A DNA stretch of 64,000 nucleotides, taken from assembly GCA_026874595.1 (NCBI GenBank), contig CM049309.1:2514076-2578075 (forward strand), in the 5' to 3' direction. The notes under the pieces were generated by a model. It ran no database searches and was not told the DNA's origin. It saw only the letters and a program-made list of their open reading frames with translations. This document shows positions 1 through 15,400 of this stretch, one piece after another. Origin of the DNA: Sipunculus nudus. Taxonomy: Eukaryota; Annelida; Sipuncula; Golfingiida; Sipunculidae. The translations under genes and the position numbers were made by a program. How positions within the stretch are numbered: the stretch's first letter is position 1; each line of letters opens with the position of its first letter.

Positions 1-374
1 TAATATGGACTTCACATGTGGACTCTTAGTCTATGCTTTTATGGAAAACCAGCATAGGCTGGAATACGAGAAAACAAAAGTGACTAAGCCTTACATGATT
101 AACTTTTGGTGATTTTATTTCAGGTAGGGATTACTCCCTTGTCATGGTAGATGTGAAAAAAACGTGAATGACAGCCTGTCATTCTGCACAACAAATGATT
201 GTGTATTAGGCTTGATTTACAATGTCATAGTTCTACAAACATTAAAAACCAGTAGAAGAATTTCATTTATATACTAAAGGTTTTACAATGTTTCATTGGC
301 AGTACATTCATCGTTGCATTTACTGTGTGTTATTGATCAGGTTTGAGCTTATACATGCCGTCCAGCTGTAGACC

Positions 375-491
375 ATGAACCCGCCTACTGTGCCTGGGCC
401 CAGCCACGGCAGTAGCATCAATTTTGATGTACCTGTGTTTGATGACCAGGAGGCAGAGATACAGCAGGATGAACAAGAAAGACAACATGAG
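375..491 (+). CDS. CEP152: CEP152 coding exon 1 (start codon)
   Basis: ATG at 375 opens an acidic 39-residue segment (FDVPVFDDQEAEIQQDEQER) and reads in frame to a GAG|GTAGTC donor. An upstream tattgatcag acceptor ends at 340, so this may be the second transcribed exon, with a 5' UTR exon further upstream or outside the window. The acidic character matches the PLK4-binding N-terminus known in the family. Ends in phase 0. Confidence 0.8.
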
Positions 492-3400
492 GTAGTCTCT
501 TAGATGAGATTGTATATTGTTATGTTATCACAGCTAACTGCAAGTCAGACAAGTTATTACAATGATGTCAATAAGAACCAGTATGTCACAGTATGTGTTT
601 TAGCATTTGATGAACATTTGGTGAAAGTCTTCGTAAATTCTTACTTATATGTGTCAGGTGAGCTGAAAATAAAAAAGCCTGATTAAAATAATCATCCAGT
701 CTAGGTAAATAAATTTGAAAATTGCACCTTTGCTGTGGTATGAATTTAAACAGAACTGTGGATACATTGTAATCATATTGTAAAATTTTTTTTTATATTG
801 ACATCACATGATGAATATTTACCAATAAAGTATCTTGCCCAAAGTTTGATCCTTGGCAAAATCTGCAAATATATTAAGGTCGCAGTCATCAGACTCCTTT
901 AAGATGTTACCATGATAAATTATGTAGAATATCAAGGATTTTGATGAAAAGTATTTGATAAATAATGTTAATGTAATTCATCTTTATAATAATGTTATAT
1001 TATAATAATATAATATATATTATGCATATTTAAATGAGTTCAGAGGTCACAAGACTTACAACAGGTGTGTTAAGTGTATTATTTTTTTAATTGTTTGTGT
1101 AACTACAAGTGTACTGGTTATTAAAAGTGCTTGATCATTAACCCTTGAATTATCACTGTATTTCTGTATAATTTAGTTACGAGAGCTGTTGACCAATGCA
1201 TTCGATGATGACCTGTCAGAAGATGATGGGGAGTCTCACGGTTCACCAAATGACTCGTGTACAGAAAACCAGCTGCAACAAGGCCAAGGGTATGTATCAA
1301 CAAAGTCCTCAGCTTAATTTTAATATCATTGGTTCGTGCTTTTTAGTAAATAAATAAAATACAGACTAGCAGAAAATTTCACTTTTATGAGCTTCCTAGT
1401 GAAAGTTTGTCGTTTTGTCTTTTCTCACCAATGGCTGCAGTTCTCCTTACCAAACTGTAAGGAAATATAGGTCATGTTACCAGGAAACAAAAATTATGTT
1501 TGGCAGAATCTGCTTTGCAAAAACAATGGAATAATTCTCTGCTACTCATATGTATTAACTCAACACATGCACAGAATATGTCAAATCATGGAACTCCCAT
1601 GTTAAATAATGGCTTTTTTCTAATATATTTCAGACTTCTAAATTACAGCAGTCCTGTTGCAGTTTGAACCTGCATCACATACAAACTCGTTAATAAAAGT
1701 AATTAATAGAAGAAGAATTTTTCATCTAGGTATGAGATTAAAAATAGGTCTGTGATATATTAAAATTGATTTTTTTCTCAGTAAAGTCAAAAGTGTCCTG
1801 GAGCAGTACTCTGGGCAGCAAATACTGTTGCCACTTGTGTGCTTGGATAAATGTGTTACTTGTTGTTAAATTATGTTTTAGTTGCTTTATTCCTTAGTAA
1901 ATGTAGCATATACTGGACTCTACCAGTGCCTACCCTCTACCACTACCAGCTGAGCACCATGACCTAGGGGTCCCTTGTTTTATTTTTTATTAGAGAATTA
2001 TTATGATGTTATTCTAGATTAGCAGCAACATGGGGAGCCGGGGAAGAATGGCCATCCAAACATATGGCAGGAGGAATGTACAGAGGTCATGCTACGATAG
2101 GTCAGCATCACATGATGATGCCAGCAACTCAACCAGTACACTCCACACAGGACTCATACAGCAGTGATGGCATGTACGGAGGTCACCAGCACTACCCCGT
2201 CCTGGCCCAGCAACCAACCCACCCTGACAGCAGCACACCTGAAGAATTTAACGATAATCAGGTATCGTATGATTTCACTAACCAAAGTGAGGCTGAAGGA
2301 TCAGTCATGGATTCTGGCAGTTACGAAATGATGCCCAGCCAGCCAGGTGGTATTAATCATTTCGCTGGTTTTCACGCTAATTTACAGCATCATCTGCACC
2401 AGCATCCACACGGACTCCATTATGGTGGTGACTACCAGGAAAGGGCGCCACCTGGTGGGTACCACCAACACTATTATCAACTACCAGATGATCTAGCAAG
2501 GGGGCAGGTGCCCCGTCACCAACCTGTTGCTGATCCAGTAAGGGAAGACGTGCCCCATCAGAAACCCTTGGTTAATGCAGAACTCCTCGATAATTCAGCA
2601 AGGAGACAGGGTACACATCAGGAACATGTAATAGATCATGCTGAGACCCCACAGAACCAAGTGCCTGAACCTGTAACAGCTGATTGGAGTATGGATCAAT
2701 ATCTTGTCAGGTACAAAGGGAAAACACAGGTCAAATCTCCAACAAAGGGGAATCAAGAAGCACAAGATTCCAAAGTCCCCATTCAACGGACTCAGCATAC
2801 AGAGCAAGCATCTGAGTTGATGTTCATGCAGGATGACTTTTTACACCAAGGTATGTTCAGACTTGTACGTTTTTGGCAAGGATCCATGTAAAGTATTTTA
2901 AAAGGAAGCATTTTCTGAAGGTTGTATGGGTTGGGTTTCCTATGGGCTGAGTTGACATTGGCCTCATTCACTGGCGTAATTTGTGATGGATGGTGCTGCA
3001 GTAAACCCTTAGTAAATTAATGTCAGATTCCTCAGGATTTATGGGAAAATATGAAAAAGTTACCCCCCTTAGGACATACTTGGTATTGTTTCTGATACTT
3101 CAACAAGGGAGTTGTGTGACATTGGTTGAGTATCACCATCATTGATTATAATCTAGGTATCACTTCCTACGACCTTTTGCTGGCAAGTGTATTGCATTCA
3201 GGTCTGTCTGTATATGTCTGTGTATGTTTATATAGACATGTGGGAGACTCATGCCAGCTTTCTGTCTGATTTATTTCACCAACAGAAGGGAACAGTGAGC
3301 AGAAGAAAATGGCTCAACTTGAAATCTTGTACAAGGCAAAGGGCCGCAAGCTGGATGAAGTGACTGAAGTGCTGAGGGCATTCAAAGAGGAAAGTGACCG

Positions 3401-6400
3401 GGAGGTTCGAGTCTTGAAACACAAACTGATACTCCTGGAAGGTAAATACTGAAATCTTGAAGCTTCAAATATGTACCGGTACACAAATTTAAATATAAAA
3501 TAATTTAAAGCAGAATAAATTTTTGAACAGCACTATCTCTTGTTAATTACAGTGAAACCTCATTGTGTCAAAGTCAATACAACTTAAAATACAAGCTTTA
3601 CTTATCCAAGATTCAGTGCAAGCAGGTTTTATAAAGTAATAATTTAACTTCAAACTTTGAGAGTTATACTTTACACAGGTGGTTTATTGGATTTATGTGA
3701 GCTCAATACAACTAGGTTGTACTGTATTTTATCAAGTCACTTATTAAAAAAGCAAATTTGTTGAATTTATGTCCTGTGCCTCTGCCTCCTACTATTTTAG
3801 CTTTCTGTGATCTTCATGCTTGCCTTCTCAATATGTTTTAGATTTTATTGTACCCTGAAGATAGCTCCACATGTCATAATTTTTTGTTGTGAATTGGGAA
3901 CAAAAGGGAAAACTTTTGTTTGTTTTGGAGCTGGTGATAATAAATTTTCAGACAGACACTCCAAAACTGATCCTTACCAAGGTATGCATGAGAGCAATAA
4001 CTGACCCAAATTTGAATTAAATCAGATTATATTTAGGAGAGTTATCTCACAGAAATAAAAACCAGACAGACAGACAGAGGGGCTGACAGGGACATACCCA
4101 AATCAGTGTCCCCCATTCTGAAGAAGCAGGGGACAATAAGCAACCACCAAATGACTTAAACAACAAGATAATTCATCTTGGAATTTTTATTCATATGAAT
4201 AAATTTTAGTTAAGTATAGTAAGGTTTTGACACAAAAGTTTATATTGAAATATGTTCAAGGAAATATTAGTAGTGAGCCTGTATTAGCCTTGTCATCTGA
4301 GCAATAGCTGTTTTTGTTAGCTCAGCTGACTGTAAGTCAACTGAGGTGTAGGAATGGCACTTTGTCTGTCATCAGTTCGGGCCGTTAGCAGGGCACAAAT
4401 CGTAACTGCTGGTCCTAGAAACTTCTAAGTGAACATCCAAGGAGGTCAATAAAAAATCTCCTTGGAAACCTGAAATTAGGTCACTGTGACCTATATCCTC
4501 CGAGCTATGGGGCTTGAAAGTACCCCTCAGAATAATCAAAAATATAAACAAAACCTCCAATATCTTGATAATTATTGCATGGATTGTCATGAATCTTGCC
4601 TTGAATATTGACCATGACTAGTTTTGTCAGTTCCCGAAAAGTGGTGGCGCCACCTGTATTTTTTGTTATTTTAACGAATATTTTTCCATAATTTTTACTA
4701 TAAAATGACAACAATCATGTCAGTTCCTCAGCTGTAATTACATCTAGTGTCCCAAAACCTGGTGTGTTTATTGATCACAAATGGATGCAATTTAGTAATC
4801 ACCCTGTCTGTCTAGCTGTCTGTCTGTCCATCCGTCCATCCACACAAATTTGTTTCCAGATGATAACTCCAGGTTGTATTGACACATGGATTTCAAACTT
4901 AACTTACGTATGGCCCACCACTAAAGCAAGAACCTGCATGGTTTTAGGGTCACGAGGTCAAAGGTCAAGGTCACAGGACTCATTTAAAAAAATTATGGCT
5001 GCATTTTTAAACCATGCTTTTCATCCCAAACTTTCCATTTTGCGCATTTAGCTGGCTTGCCAGTATGGGGAGAGCATGAATGAATTTGGGGTAACATGGT
5101 CAAAGGTCAAAGTCACAGGGGCCATCTGTTCACAAATTAGTTTCCAGATGATAACTCTAGTTTAGTTTGACATATTGGTTTAAAACTGAACTTATAAAAG
5201 ACTCACCACTAACGTAAGAACCATGTCGAATTGGGGTCCAGTGGTCAAAGGTCAAGGTCACAGGACTAATTTCTTTAAATAGAATGCATATGCATTTGAA
5301 GCCAAACTTTTCATTGCAAAACTTCATCTTGAAGATGTTGCTAATCTGCCAATAGGGAAAGATTCTGTTCAGTTTTTTGGGGGTCATGAGGTCAAAGGTC
5401 AAGGTCACAGTACCCACTTATTTAGAAAGATTGTGGATGCATTTTAGGCCAAACTTTTCATCCCAAACCTTGGATCTTGCACATATAGCTGGGCTGCCAA
5501 TAGGGGAAGAATCTGATTGATGTGGGGATCACAAGGTCAAAGGTCATGGTGACAGGGGCCCTTCTGTCCACAAATTTGTTTCTGGATGATAACTCCAGTT
5601 TCGATTGACATATTGGTTTCAGTTTTGACTTATACTTGACCCACCAATAATGTAAGAAACCTTTTAGATTTTTTGGTCATAAGGTCGAAGGTCAAGGTCA
5701 CAGGACCCACTTCTTTAAAAGGATTGTTGATGTATTTTTAGCTCAGCTGACTGTAAGTCATCTGAGCTATAGCGATCACTCTTAGTCCGTCGTCCGTCTG
5801 GCCGTCCGGCCATCCGGCCGTCTGTCCGTTAACAAGGCACAAATCGTAACCACTGGACCTGGAATCTTCTTACTTTACATCCAGAGAGGTCCATGAAAAA
5901 TCTCCTTGGAAACCTGGAATTAGGTCTCTGTTACCCATATCCTTTGAGCTATGGGGCCCCAAATTACCCCCCAGAATAGTCAAAAATTTCATACAAAAAC
6001 TTCAAGATCTCATTAACTACATCACTGATGGTCATGATTTTTGGCATACATATTGATCATGAGATGTTCCATCAGTTCCTGCAGACTGGTGGCGCCACCT
6101 GTATTTTTTTATTTTTTACAAATTTTTTTCTCTATTTTTGAGACCTTTAAAAATGTGAACATCTGTTAACAGTGCACAAATCGTAAATACTGGACCTAGA
6201 ATCTTCATTCTTGACATTCTGAGAGACCTATGAAAAGTCTCCATGGAAACCAGAATTTAGGTCTCTGTTACCCATATTCTTCGAGCTATGGGGCCTCAAA
6301 GTACCCCCCAGAATAGTGAAAAATTTCATACAAAAACTTCAATGTCTCATTAACTACATCACTGATGGTCATGATTTTTGGCATACATATTGATCATGAG

Positions 6401-9400
6401 ATGTTTCATTAGTTTCTGCAGACTGGTGGCGCCACCTGTATTTTTCTATTTTTTACTAATTTTTTTCTCTATTTTTGAGACCTTTAAAAATGTGGACATC
6501 TGTTAACAGTGCACAAATCATTATGACTGGAACTAGAATCTTCATTCTCGATATTCTGAGAGACCTATGAAAAGTCTCCATGGAAACCGGAAATTAGGTC
6601 TCTGTTACCCATATCCATTAAGCTGTATGCCTCCAAAATACCCCCCAGAATAATGAAAAATTTGATACAAAAACTCTAGTATATCAATAACTACAACACT
6701 GATGCTCATGATTTTTGGCATACATATTGATCATGACATGTTCCATCAGTTTTAGCAGACTGGGTGTGCCACCTCTATTTTTTTCAAATTTTTACGAATT
6801 ATTTTCTCTATTTTTGAGACCTTTAAAGATGTGGTTATCTGTCAACAGGGTATCTACATAAAGTATCTTGGGGCAATCACCTGATAACCTAATATTTACC
6901 AATTAAACAAATAGTAGCTGTGCAGAAATGCCTTAACTAATGGCCTGTTCTGTTAACTTTTTCCAGTTTAGATTCCACTGTGTTGTCCACAAACACACAG
7001 GCACACAATTAGGGATGAATGCATAGCCATACGCAATAAAATATTTACCATAACAACAACAACCATTGCTGTTAAAATATGGTAGACCTACCCTCCTGAC
7101 AACAATGCATGTTTATCAGTATTTGTACACAAATTGATGTAATATAGTGTGAGATAATAAAAATATGCATTTCACTCTCAATGTTGTGAATGGGCTGTAA
7201 TTTATATTGTATCTTGTAACTGACAGATGAGAATAAAGGGATGTCTAGCAGCTTGGAACAGGCTAACAAGCTGCTCCAGGATAAACAAGATACAGAAAAT
7301 AGCCTGCGGGCCAAGCTGGCAGCCTCAGAGTCCCATGTCCAGAGTGTTCAGGCTGAGAAGGAAGAGGTGAGGGATTGGCAGCATGCCTGTGGAAAGTCAT
7401 GGAATTTAAGACATAAAATTGCAGGCCTTGAAATTTTCTTTGCCCTTTGTGCTCTTGAAAGTAATCATATTTGGCCTGCACAGTTTGACATTAAGAGAAA
7501 ATAAATCTACATATTTCTGGTATACATAACAAGCTTTGCATACTGTAAAATGTTGCCTTCACTGCATATGTTCTTTGGTGGACAGTAAAATAAATGGACT
7601 GAAGCATGTGTTTTTTTTTTTTGCTATTTGCATATCCACAAGGCCAGAATGTAAACTAAATCATATTAGTCATTAAGTCATTTAGCCTAGAACAATGTAT
7701 CTAATAACTTAAATGATTGAAAATTGTTTATATAAGCTAGTTGAAACACTGGAAAAGTCCTGGAATATCTCATGACTTGGGGTGGAGAAATAGTAAAATA
7801 GAAATTTACTATTTCATATAATATATCATATTGTATACTATATAATAAACAAGTTTTGCTCTCATATATGAATTTTTTAAAAATTAGTTAATGAAAAAGC
7901 TGCAGACAACAGAGACAACCATTGAGAGCCTGAATGCTCAGCTGACGGATTACGAGATGAGTGACGCGCTGGTGAGAGCTCGAGACCAGCATGACACAGT
8001 GGTATCTGGGATACAGCAGAAACACCAGGAAGAGGTCCTGAGGCTGAAACAGCAGCTGGATGATGTGACCACAGAAAAACTAGCCAAGGTCTGTGCTGTA
8101 CTCTGTTTCAAAAATCTCAGAAGAGCATGTACCTCTGCCATGGCATAACGTTCCTAATTGATCCAATCCTTTACACCAGGATGTAATGGGACCTACCCTG
8201 GCCCACGTCTCAATGGACCCATTCCCTCACCAAATTCACATGCCACCAAATACATTCATTGTCCTACTGTTCTATCTGCTTCAGTTTCACTTGATGACCT
8301 TATTTGGCTTTGACTGACATGAGTATCCAGTTCTCTAGGAATTCATTGATCCCAAGAATGGTTGTAAGCGATGTATCTGCACCACTGCTTCTGCTGGTGA
8401 AAGAATCCCTCTAAAGAATCTGACTCTCACAATTGGTTTTCTGTTTTTGTGCAGTTCACCTCACCAAATATGGCCACTGTAAAGCAGTGTGAGTTATATA
8501 AAAATTCTATATTTTATTTATAAAAATAATGTACTGATTCCTTTCAGATTTTGCTCATGTATAGGTATTGTTAGATGTAGTGTATGTAACTTGAGTCACA
8601 ACCTTGAATTGGTTCATATTTGGTGAAAATCATTACAAAACATTTGATTTTTAAGAATGGATTGATGGCTTGTCAGGAAATTTGGTATGTTAAATAACAT
8701 TTTTGGACTTTTTTGTAATATATTGAATGTGATTATAGGAAGATGAAGTGTCCAGCTTAAAACAGCGGGTGCTTGCTTTGGGCCGAGAGTCAGAGGAGAA
8801 CCAGATCAGGCGAGCGGAAACAATCAACAGACTGACGCGGAGTCTAGAGGAGAGTCAGCAGCAGTGTCATCAACTTCTTGAAAGTGGTCAGTAATACTGG
8901 TCATTTTAAATATGATAAGATTGCTTAAAATTAGCAAAATACACCTGCATGGTGGTATTAAAAGGTGAAATCCCTAACTAAGCTAAACTTTCCTAATAAC
9001 TATGCCAGATTTGAATAACCATCAAGGGTTAACAAGGAGGACAATATTTTACCAGTGGTTGTAGTTTTATTATGGTTATTTATTTGTAGGAAACCGGGAT
9101 TAATACATGATCAGTTTTGATAATAGGAGGGACATGTCTCAGAGAGTATGTCTTATTGAACACCCTTGTAAATTCTGTGGCTCATACAGCCCCCACCCCC
9201 TCCAGATCTTGTTCATCACTGTAAAAATGTATATTGTTAAAGTATATCAAATGGAGAATTGTATGCTTGTAACATATTTAATATCTTGCACCTGAGTTTG
9301 TCTTTTGTGCAGGTTCTGGCCTGGAACTGACTCAGGTTAAGACACAGTTGCAAGAAGCTATAGCAGCACGTACCATCGCTGAGGACATCAAAGCTTCACT

Positions 9401-12400
9401 ACAGGTGAGTAAGTCAACTACTTGAAGAAATTTTTTTTTTCAGATTCTGGTAATCTCAGAAGATATCATTATGAGAATGTGTATCCCTCATACAGAGCCC
9501 TTCTATAAAGCTTGCCAAGCTGCAGCAATGTTTCATATGTTTTTCATGACTTGCATTTTTACACAAAGTGTGACTCCTTTTTAGCTCATCTGATTAAAAG
9601 TATAACAGTTAAGTCATCATCAACAATTCACTTTGTAACATTATTGGTTTTTAAATATACTCTTTGATTTTGTGACATATAATTATATGTTAATAAAGGA
9701 TGAACTGACAGAACTGAAAGAGCAGGTGAACATGTACGAGTCGTTATCGTCACTGGGAGTGCTGCCCTCTGGCGGATCTGGAGCACCGATCCCTCTCGCA
9801 TTCGATGACTCTTACCAGCAGCTGGGAATTAATCTTCAGGAACATACAGAGCTCAAAACACTAGGTGGAGACAGGTCAGACTATATACCCGTCACTTGTA
9901 GTTGTGTAGATATATACAGGGAGCATGGGTTGCTGAATGCTACTTGCAAGGGGGAGGGCAAGTGTATTGCAGTTTGGTTTTGTCTGTTTATATGTGTATG
10001 TATGTCTACATCTGTTTATATCTGCATGTTTGTCTGTCTGAACTTGCAGCAGATTTCCACATGAAAATTATCCACAAGGTAGGTTTCTACCAGAACTCTG
10101 TCCTCATCAAAGATGATACAGAGACCAGATTCTAGAAATTGATATTAAATTGTAGTTCTTTTTTCACTCCCCAGATGGCACCAAGGCATCTGACTGTTTA
10201 GTTTTATTACTTGTTTATCTGAAATATAAATATGATATTGAAAACTGAAAGTGTGAAAGAAATAATAGTTAAGCACTGGTGTGTGACACAGTAGCATTCA
10301 GCATTAGTAGCATTAGCTTTTCCTGTCCAGAAATAATATTAATAATCATGATAAATCTTGTTCACAGTGTGTGTGGTGCTTCTTGATATGCAGTTATCAG
10401 CCACTATAATGGTCATATTGACTGTAGATGACTATAGACTGCTTGAGTTTGACCTAATCTACTCTATAGAATTGACATGTATAGTTCATTTTGAATTATT
10501 ATCTCTTCAGGTCTGGAGGCAGCAATGTTTCAGGAGAAGAGACAGTCAAGGGACTCCGGAGTGAACTAGAGAAATGTTTACGAAACTATCAGTCAAAGCG
10601 AGACAAGGTGGTGGAACTACAAGGAGAGTTACGAATGCTACGAGCATCTTCTGCCGAGACTGAACTTGGACTGGAAAAAGCCCAGAAGAAAAATGAGGAA
10701 TTGCATGTGAGTAAATCTCATTAGTATTGAAGACTGTGTTATCTGCATACATGTAATAAATAATATTGTCCACCCGGTGTAAAATCCTAATTGTTTAATG
10801 AGTATGCCTGGCGAATATTTGCTGGTCATTTATAAATACAGTGGAGTGTGATATATCCAAAGATTGTTTATCCAAAAAATTGTTCATCTGGAATAAAAAA
10901 CTGAGAACCAAAAATTTGAATTTTGAACAATGACAAAATTCCAGGAGAAAAAAAAGATCGTCTAATTAAAGAAATTTTAGCCAGATCATTGGTGATATAT
11001 AATGCCGGCTAATTAGTGCACCCAAGCGCAGGCAGTTGGTGTGAAAACACAATCCTGCTGGTCTGTGTTGTCCGTGGGATGTTTAATCAGAAGGCTAAGG
11101 CCAGGAAATTAACCTGTAGGCCTTTAACAATCAAAGTGATACAGCAGAACAAAACTGAGCATCCAACCGCAGGTCAGTGTAGTCCTGAGCTCAGCTTTAA
11201 TCAGGGTGGCTTTCGAGGGTATCTTTGATCTTTGTTCCGGTGGTCGTCCAGGCCTCTAGTACTACTGTGACCAGATGTTGAGTTTATGTGCGCCTTCATT
11301 ATTTACTAAGAAAGTCACTCAACTGGAAGCTCCTAAAGTCAATGAAAATTTAGTTTGAATTGAGAATGTCAGTTTTTCCATCTATTATGTTTACCAGGTA
11401 CATGTGATGCTTCCTGTAGTTTGTTCATATTCACAGATTTCTTGAGACAAAACCCTGGAATATAATTTGTTCAATCTAATAGTTGTAATGTTTAATCCAT
11501 TAGTTAAGCGTCATAGGATTCTTAATTCACTAGTTTGTATCTTTGCATGAAAGTATCGCAAATAATTTAATGAAAATAGGTAAGTTGACATTTACACTTT
11601 TTCACAGGTAAAGATCACAAAACTGGAGACAGAGATTTCAGAACACCGACGTACAGGGATAACTTCCCTGGACCGCAGTCAGCAGGAGCGGGACAATCAG
11701 GTCTTGAGAAAAGAAATGCAGGTAACCATGACAACAGAATGTGAATGTTTTTTTATTTTTTATTAAAAACACCTGTGTTCATTCATTAGTGTTATATTTT
11801 TTTCAAATAATGTATTTTATAGAATTTTTCAGCATATGGTTAAGGGACTTTATTGTGAAAAGAGACAAATTTTTTTAAAGAATATCTGAAAATGATGCGG
11901 ACTGCTGTGCTGTTTCTCCCTTTTTTAACAAGCTTTTTTTTTCTGGAAAGAGTTCTGAGATTTAATATGAATATTCTGTTAAATAGTTCAGTAAAGGCAA
12001 GAATGGCATACTTCACAATATCTCTGTGTGCAAGCATCTAGCATGTATTGCAGCGTGTTCAAAAAGTTTGAATTCCTTGCAGAGGCATGTGGACCATGCA
12101 AGTTTCTAAAAACAGTAAAAGCTCACCCAATGACCATCTTGGTTTAATGACCACATCAAAATGACAACCATTTTTCACAGTCCCAATTCTGTTTTTGCTC
12201 TGTATATCAGACCATCACTTAGACAACCACCTTGGAAATGAGACTACTTTATCCGGTTCCCTTCAGTCATCGTAATTTCAAGGTTTCACTATACATGTGT
12301 ATGCAGTATGTGGAGCAGATTTTTACTCAGTCTGTGATATAAGATGGAGATGTGTGAAGAGTGACTGATTTTACGTTTTTCACTCTTCTTCTTCATGGTA

Positions 12401-15400
12401 TGCTATACTCTTTTTATTTCTGGAGCATCTTTATAAATCTTTTACCTTTAGCTGGCCTGATAGCATGTAGTTTCCAGTTTTTTAAACATATATGACTGAT
12501 TGATTTGCTTGAACAGGACCTTCAGACCAGGTTAGAGAAGATGATAGAAAACGAAGCTAAAATGACGGAGGTCAACCAGCAGCTCAGCCACCAGATGTCT
12601 CAGATGGTCCAGGAATTTGACGAGGACAAACGACAAGCAATCGAAAAGTAATCATTTGTGCATGTGCGATTATTGTAGACTAAAGGTCATTTCTTCTCTA
12701 TTAAAATATGTTTGTTTGTTATTTCCCAATCAAGAATCAGATAAGTTTAACCTGCATCAAAGCATAAATAATGATCACTTTCACTGCATGAAATAGTTGT
12801 GCTGTGACATAAAATTCAGCTGAATGTTTTTGCCCATAACAATAAGGTCATGTACAGTGTATTCAGCTTAGATTTGCAGGCAGTGGTCTTGAACCCCTTT
12901 GAACGAATGCAATTCTCATGTATATTTTTAAACTGATTAAAGTAACTCTGCTGTTTAAAATAATGTGTGATAATCATCAAGATTTATTAACTTATAAAAA
13001 AACTTAGAAAAAAAGTTTTCGACTGTACTATGTACTGTGGAACCTGTTTGAAAGACCACCTGTCTTATAAGACCACCATCTATTAAGACCACCCTTTGCT
13101 GAACTGTAATTATTAGCTCAGCTGACTATAAGTCATCTGAGCTATAGTCGTGGTCCATTGTCCGTCGTCCGTCCGTCTGTCCGTCCGTCCGTCCGTAGAT
13201 GTGGCACGTTTTGAAACCGTAAGACCTAGGAATCCAAAATTCAGCATAATGTTAGATGTCCCCAAGATCTCCTACCAAGCCGAAAACCGGGTCTTTGCGA
13301 CTTCATTCCTTTGAGAAATTAAGGAAAAACCTCAATTTTTTATTAAAAACCTATTTTCACACTTCAGGACTGCCTAATATCAAAACCACTCATCTGTTTT
13401 TCCTCATATTTCCTATAAATAATCCTCTATATAATTCCTATGTACATGCCAGAAATTAGGTCTGTATTATATAATTTAAAAAAGTTATGGGCCCAAACAT
13501 GATGCATTTTGTAAAAAATCAGGAAAGATATTTTATCACTTAACACAAAAAACGTTAAAGCTATGGACCTTTTTTCCAGTAATATAACTTTAATTAATCA
13601 AAATTAAATTGTATACCCAAAATTAGATGAAAATCTTTTAAATTTTTAAAAATATTAATAAAAATAAAAAATTGGTACTTTAAATTTTGCCCAACTTTGA
13701 CCATGGCACGTTTTTTTTTACTGTAAGTACTGTGGATTTAATTTTCACAGCATGTTATTGTTAGCATTTCAACTGTTAACACCAAAAATTTGAAACCAGT
13801 TGATCAAAAACTGTAGATTTTAATCAAGTTTTCAAGCACCATGTAACATATTGTTTACATCAAGCTAGTGTTATGCAGTTTGCAAGAGCTCAGCTCCCCA
13901 GCTTCAGCTCTAAGTTCCTTAAATTCGGCATACAGTTAGATGTCTCCAAAATCCCCTACCATGCCAAGAATTTGGTCACTAGGACTTAATACCTTCGAGA
14001 TATTAATGAAAAACTTCATTTTTCCATTAAAAACCCATTGTTACACTTCAAGACTGCCTAATATCAAAACCACTGATCTTACTTTAATCATAAATAATAT
14101 ACATATTTTTCATTCTCTATGCACATGCCAGAATGATGTCAGTATTGTGTAATTGTTTTAAGTTATGGGCCCAAACATAATGCACTTTGTAAAAAATCAA
14201 GAAATATATTTACTCCCTTAACAAGGGCATTGCTGAAGCTAGAGATTTTTTTGTCAGGGATGTAACATTATTTTATCAAGATTCAATTGAATACCCAAAA
14301 TTAGTTCTGAATTTTTCAAATTTTATAAGTTATTAGCATAAATATAAAATTAGTACCTTAAATTTTGCCCAACTGTGACCATGGCACGTTTGTTTCCCGT
14401 GAGCACTGTTTATACAATTTTCATATCATGCACACATAAGGATTTCAGCTTTTTAGTTTTGAAAGCTGAAAGAAATTGGCCAAATATTGTAGCTTTTATT
14501 AATGTTTTTTATGAGACCCTGTCAGACTTTGGCTCTCTCCAGCCCCTCTTGAGTCACCACTTTGTTGACCTTGTTGACCTTTCATCAAATTATGCATGCT
14601 TGAGGCGAGAACCCAGGCAGCTTATGGCCAGTCACAGTTGATCCAGGTGTCCAACCCAACTCATCTAGTAGTTTTAACCAACAACATAACAATAAACAAT
14701 AAATTAATAAACTTTTATTGGTTTTTAATAACAAATTAAAGAAAAATAGAAAAGGAATTTGTTAGTTTATAATAACAGGAAATTAACTTGCAGTTACTGA
14801 TGATATAAGAATCTTGTATCGATGGGTAGAATGTCACATATTCCAAATAACACCATGCAGTCACCTATGGCATTTTTCAGTTCAATTTTAATGATAAAGG
14901 TGTAAATCATATTTTTCATTACTAATCATTAGGGATTATATGAAGGAAATTAATGATAGACAAAGATGCAGTTGATAATATTAATCTAGATTCCTACTGT
15001 GTCTAGTGTGTACATTGATGTGAAATTAGTCCAAAATGAATTTTTTACAGTTATTTTTTAATATATATAAAGGCCATAAAACCAGGTACTTATGATCATT
15101 ATTTAAATGTGTGAATTTTGTATATTCTGGATACTCAACATCTTTGTTTGGTAAAAACTGAATAAATACCAGACATGGTGCGAAAACTTTGTAATTGTAT
15201 TTAAATACGAATATGATTATGTACTCCATTATAAAATTTCTTGCATAAAGAATGAGAATTCAGGTAAAAATGAAAGTATATGAATACCCGTGCAAATACT
15301 TTCAAAATGTATTCATGAATGCATTCATGAATATATTCTGTAATATTATTTTAATAATCATATCAGTTATATTTCATTTTAAAAAATCATATGATTCTCT

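Larger units (their letters stand above)
492..3285 (+). other. CEP152 introns 1-3: no recognised element
   Basis: AT-rich intron sequence between exons 1-4. Only a short fragment at about 1950 (cagctgagcaccatgaccta ggggtcccttgtt) is recognisable, matching the 3' terminus of the dispersed repeat described at 13112-15728. Confidence 0.7.
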
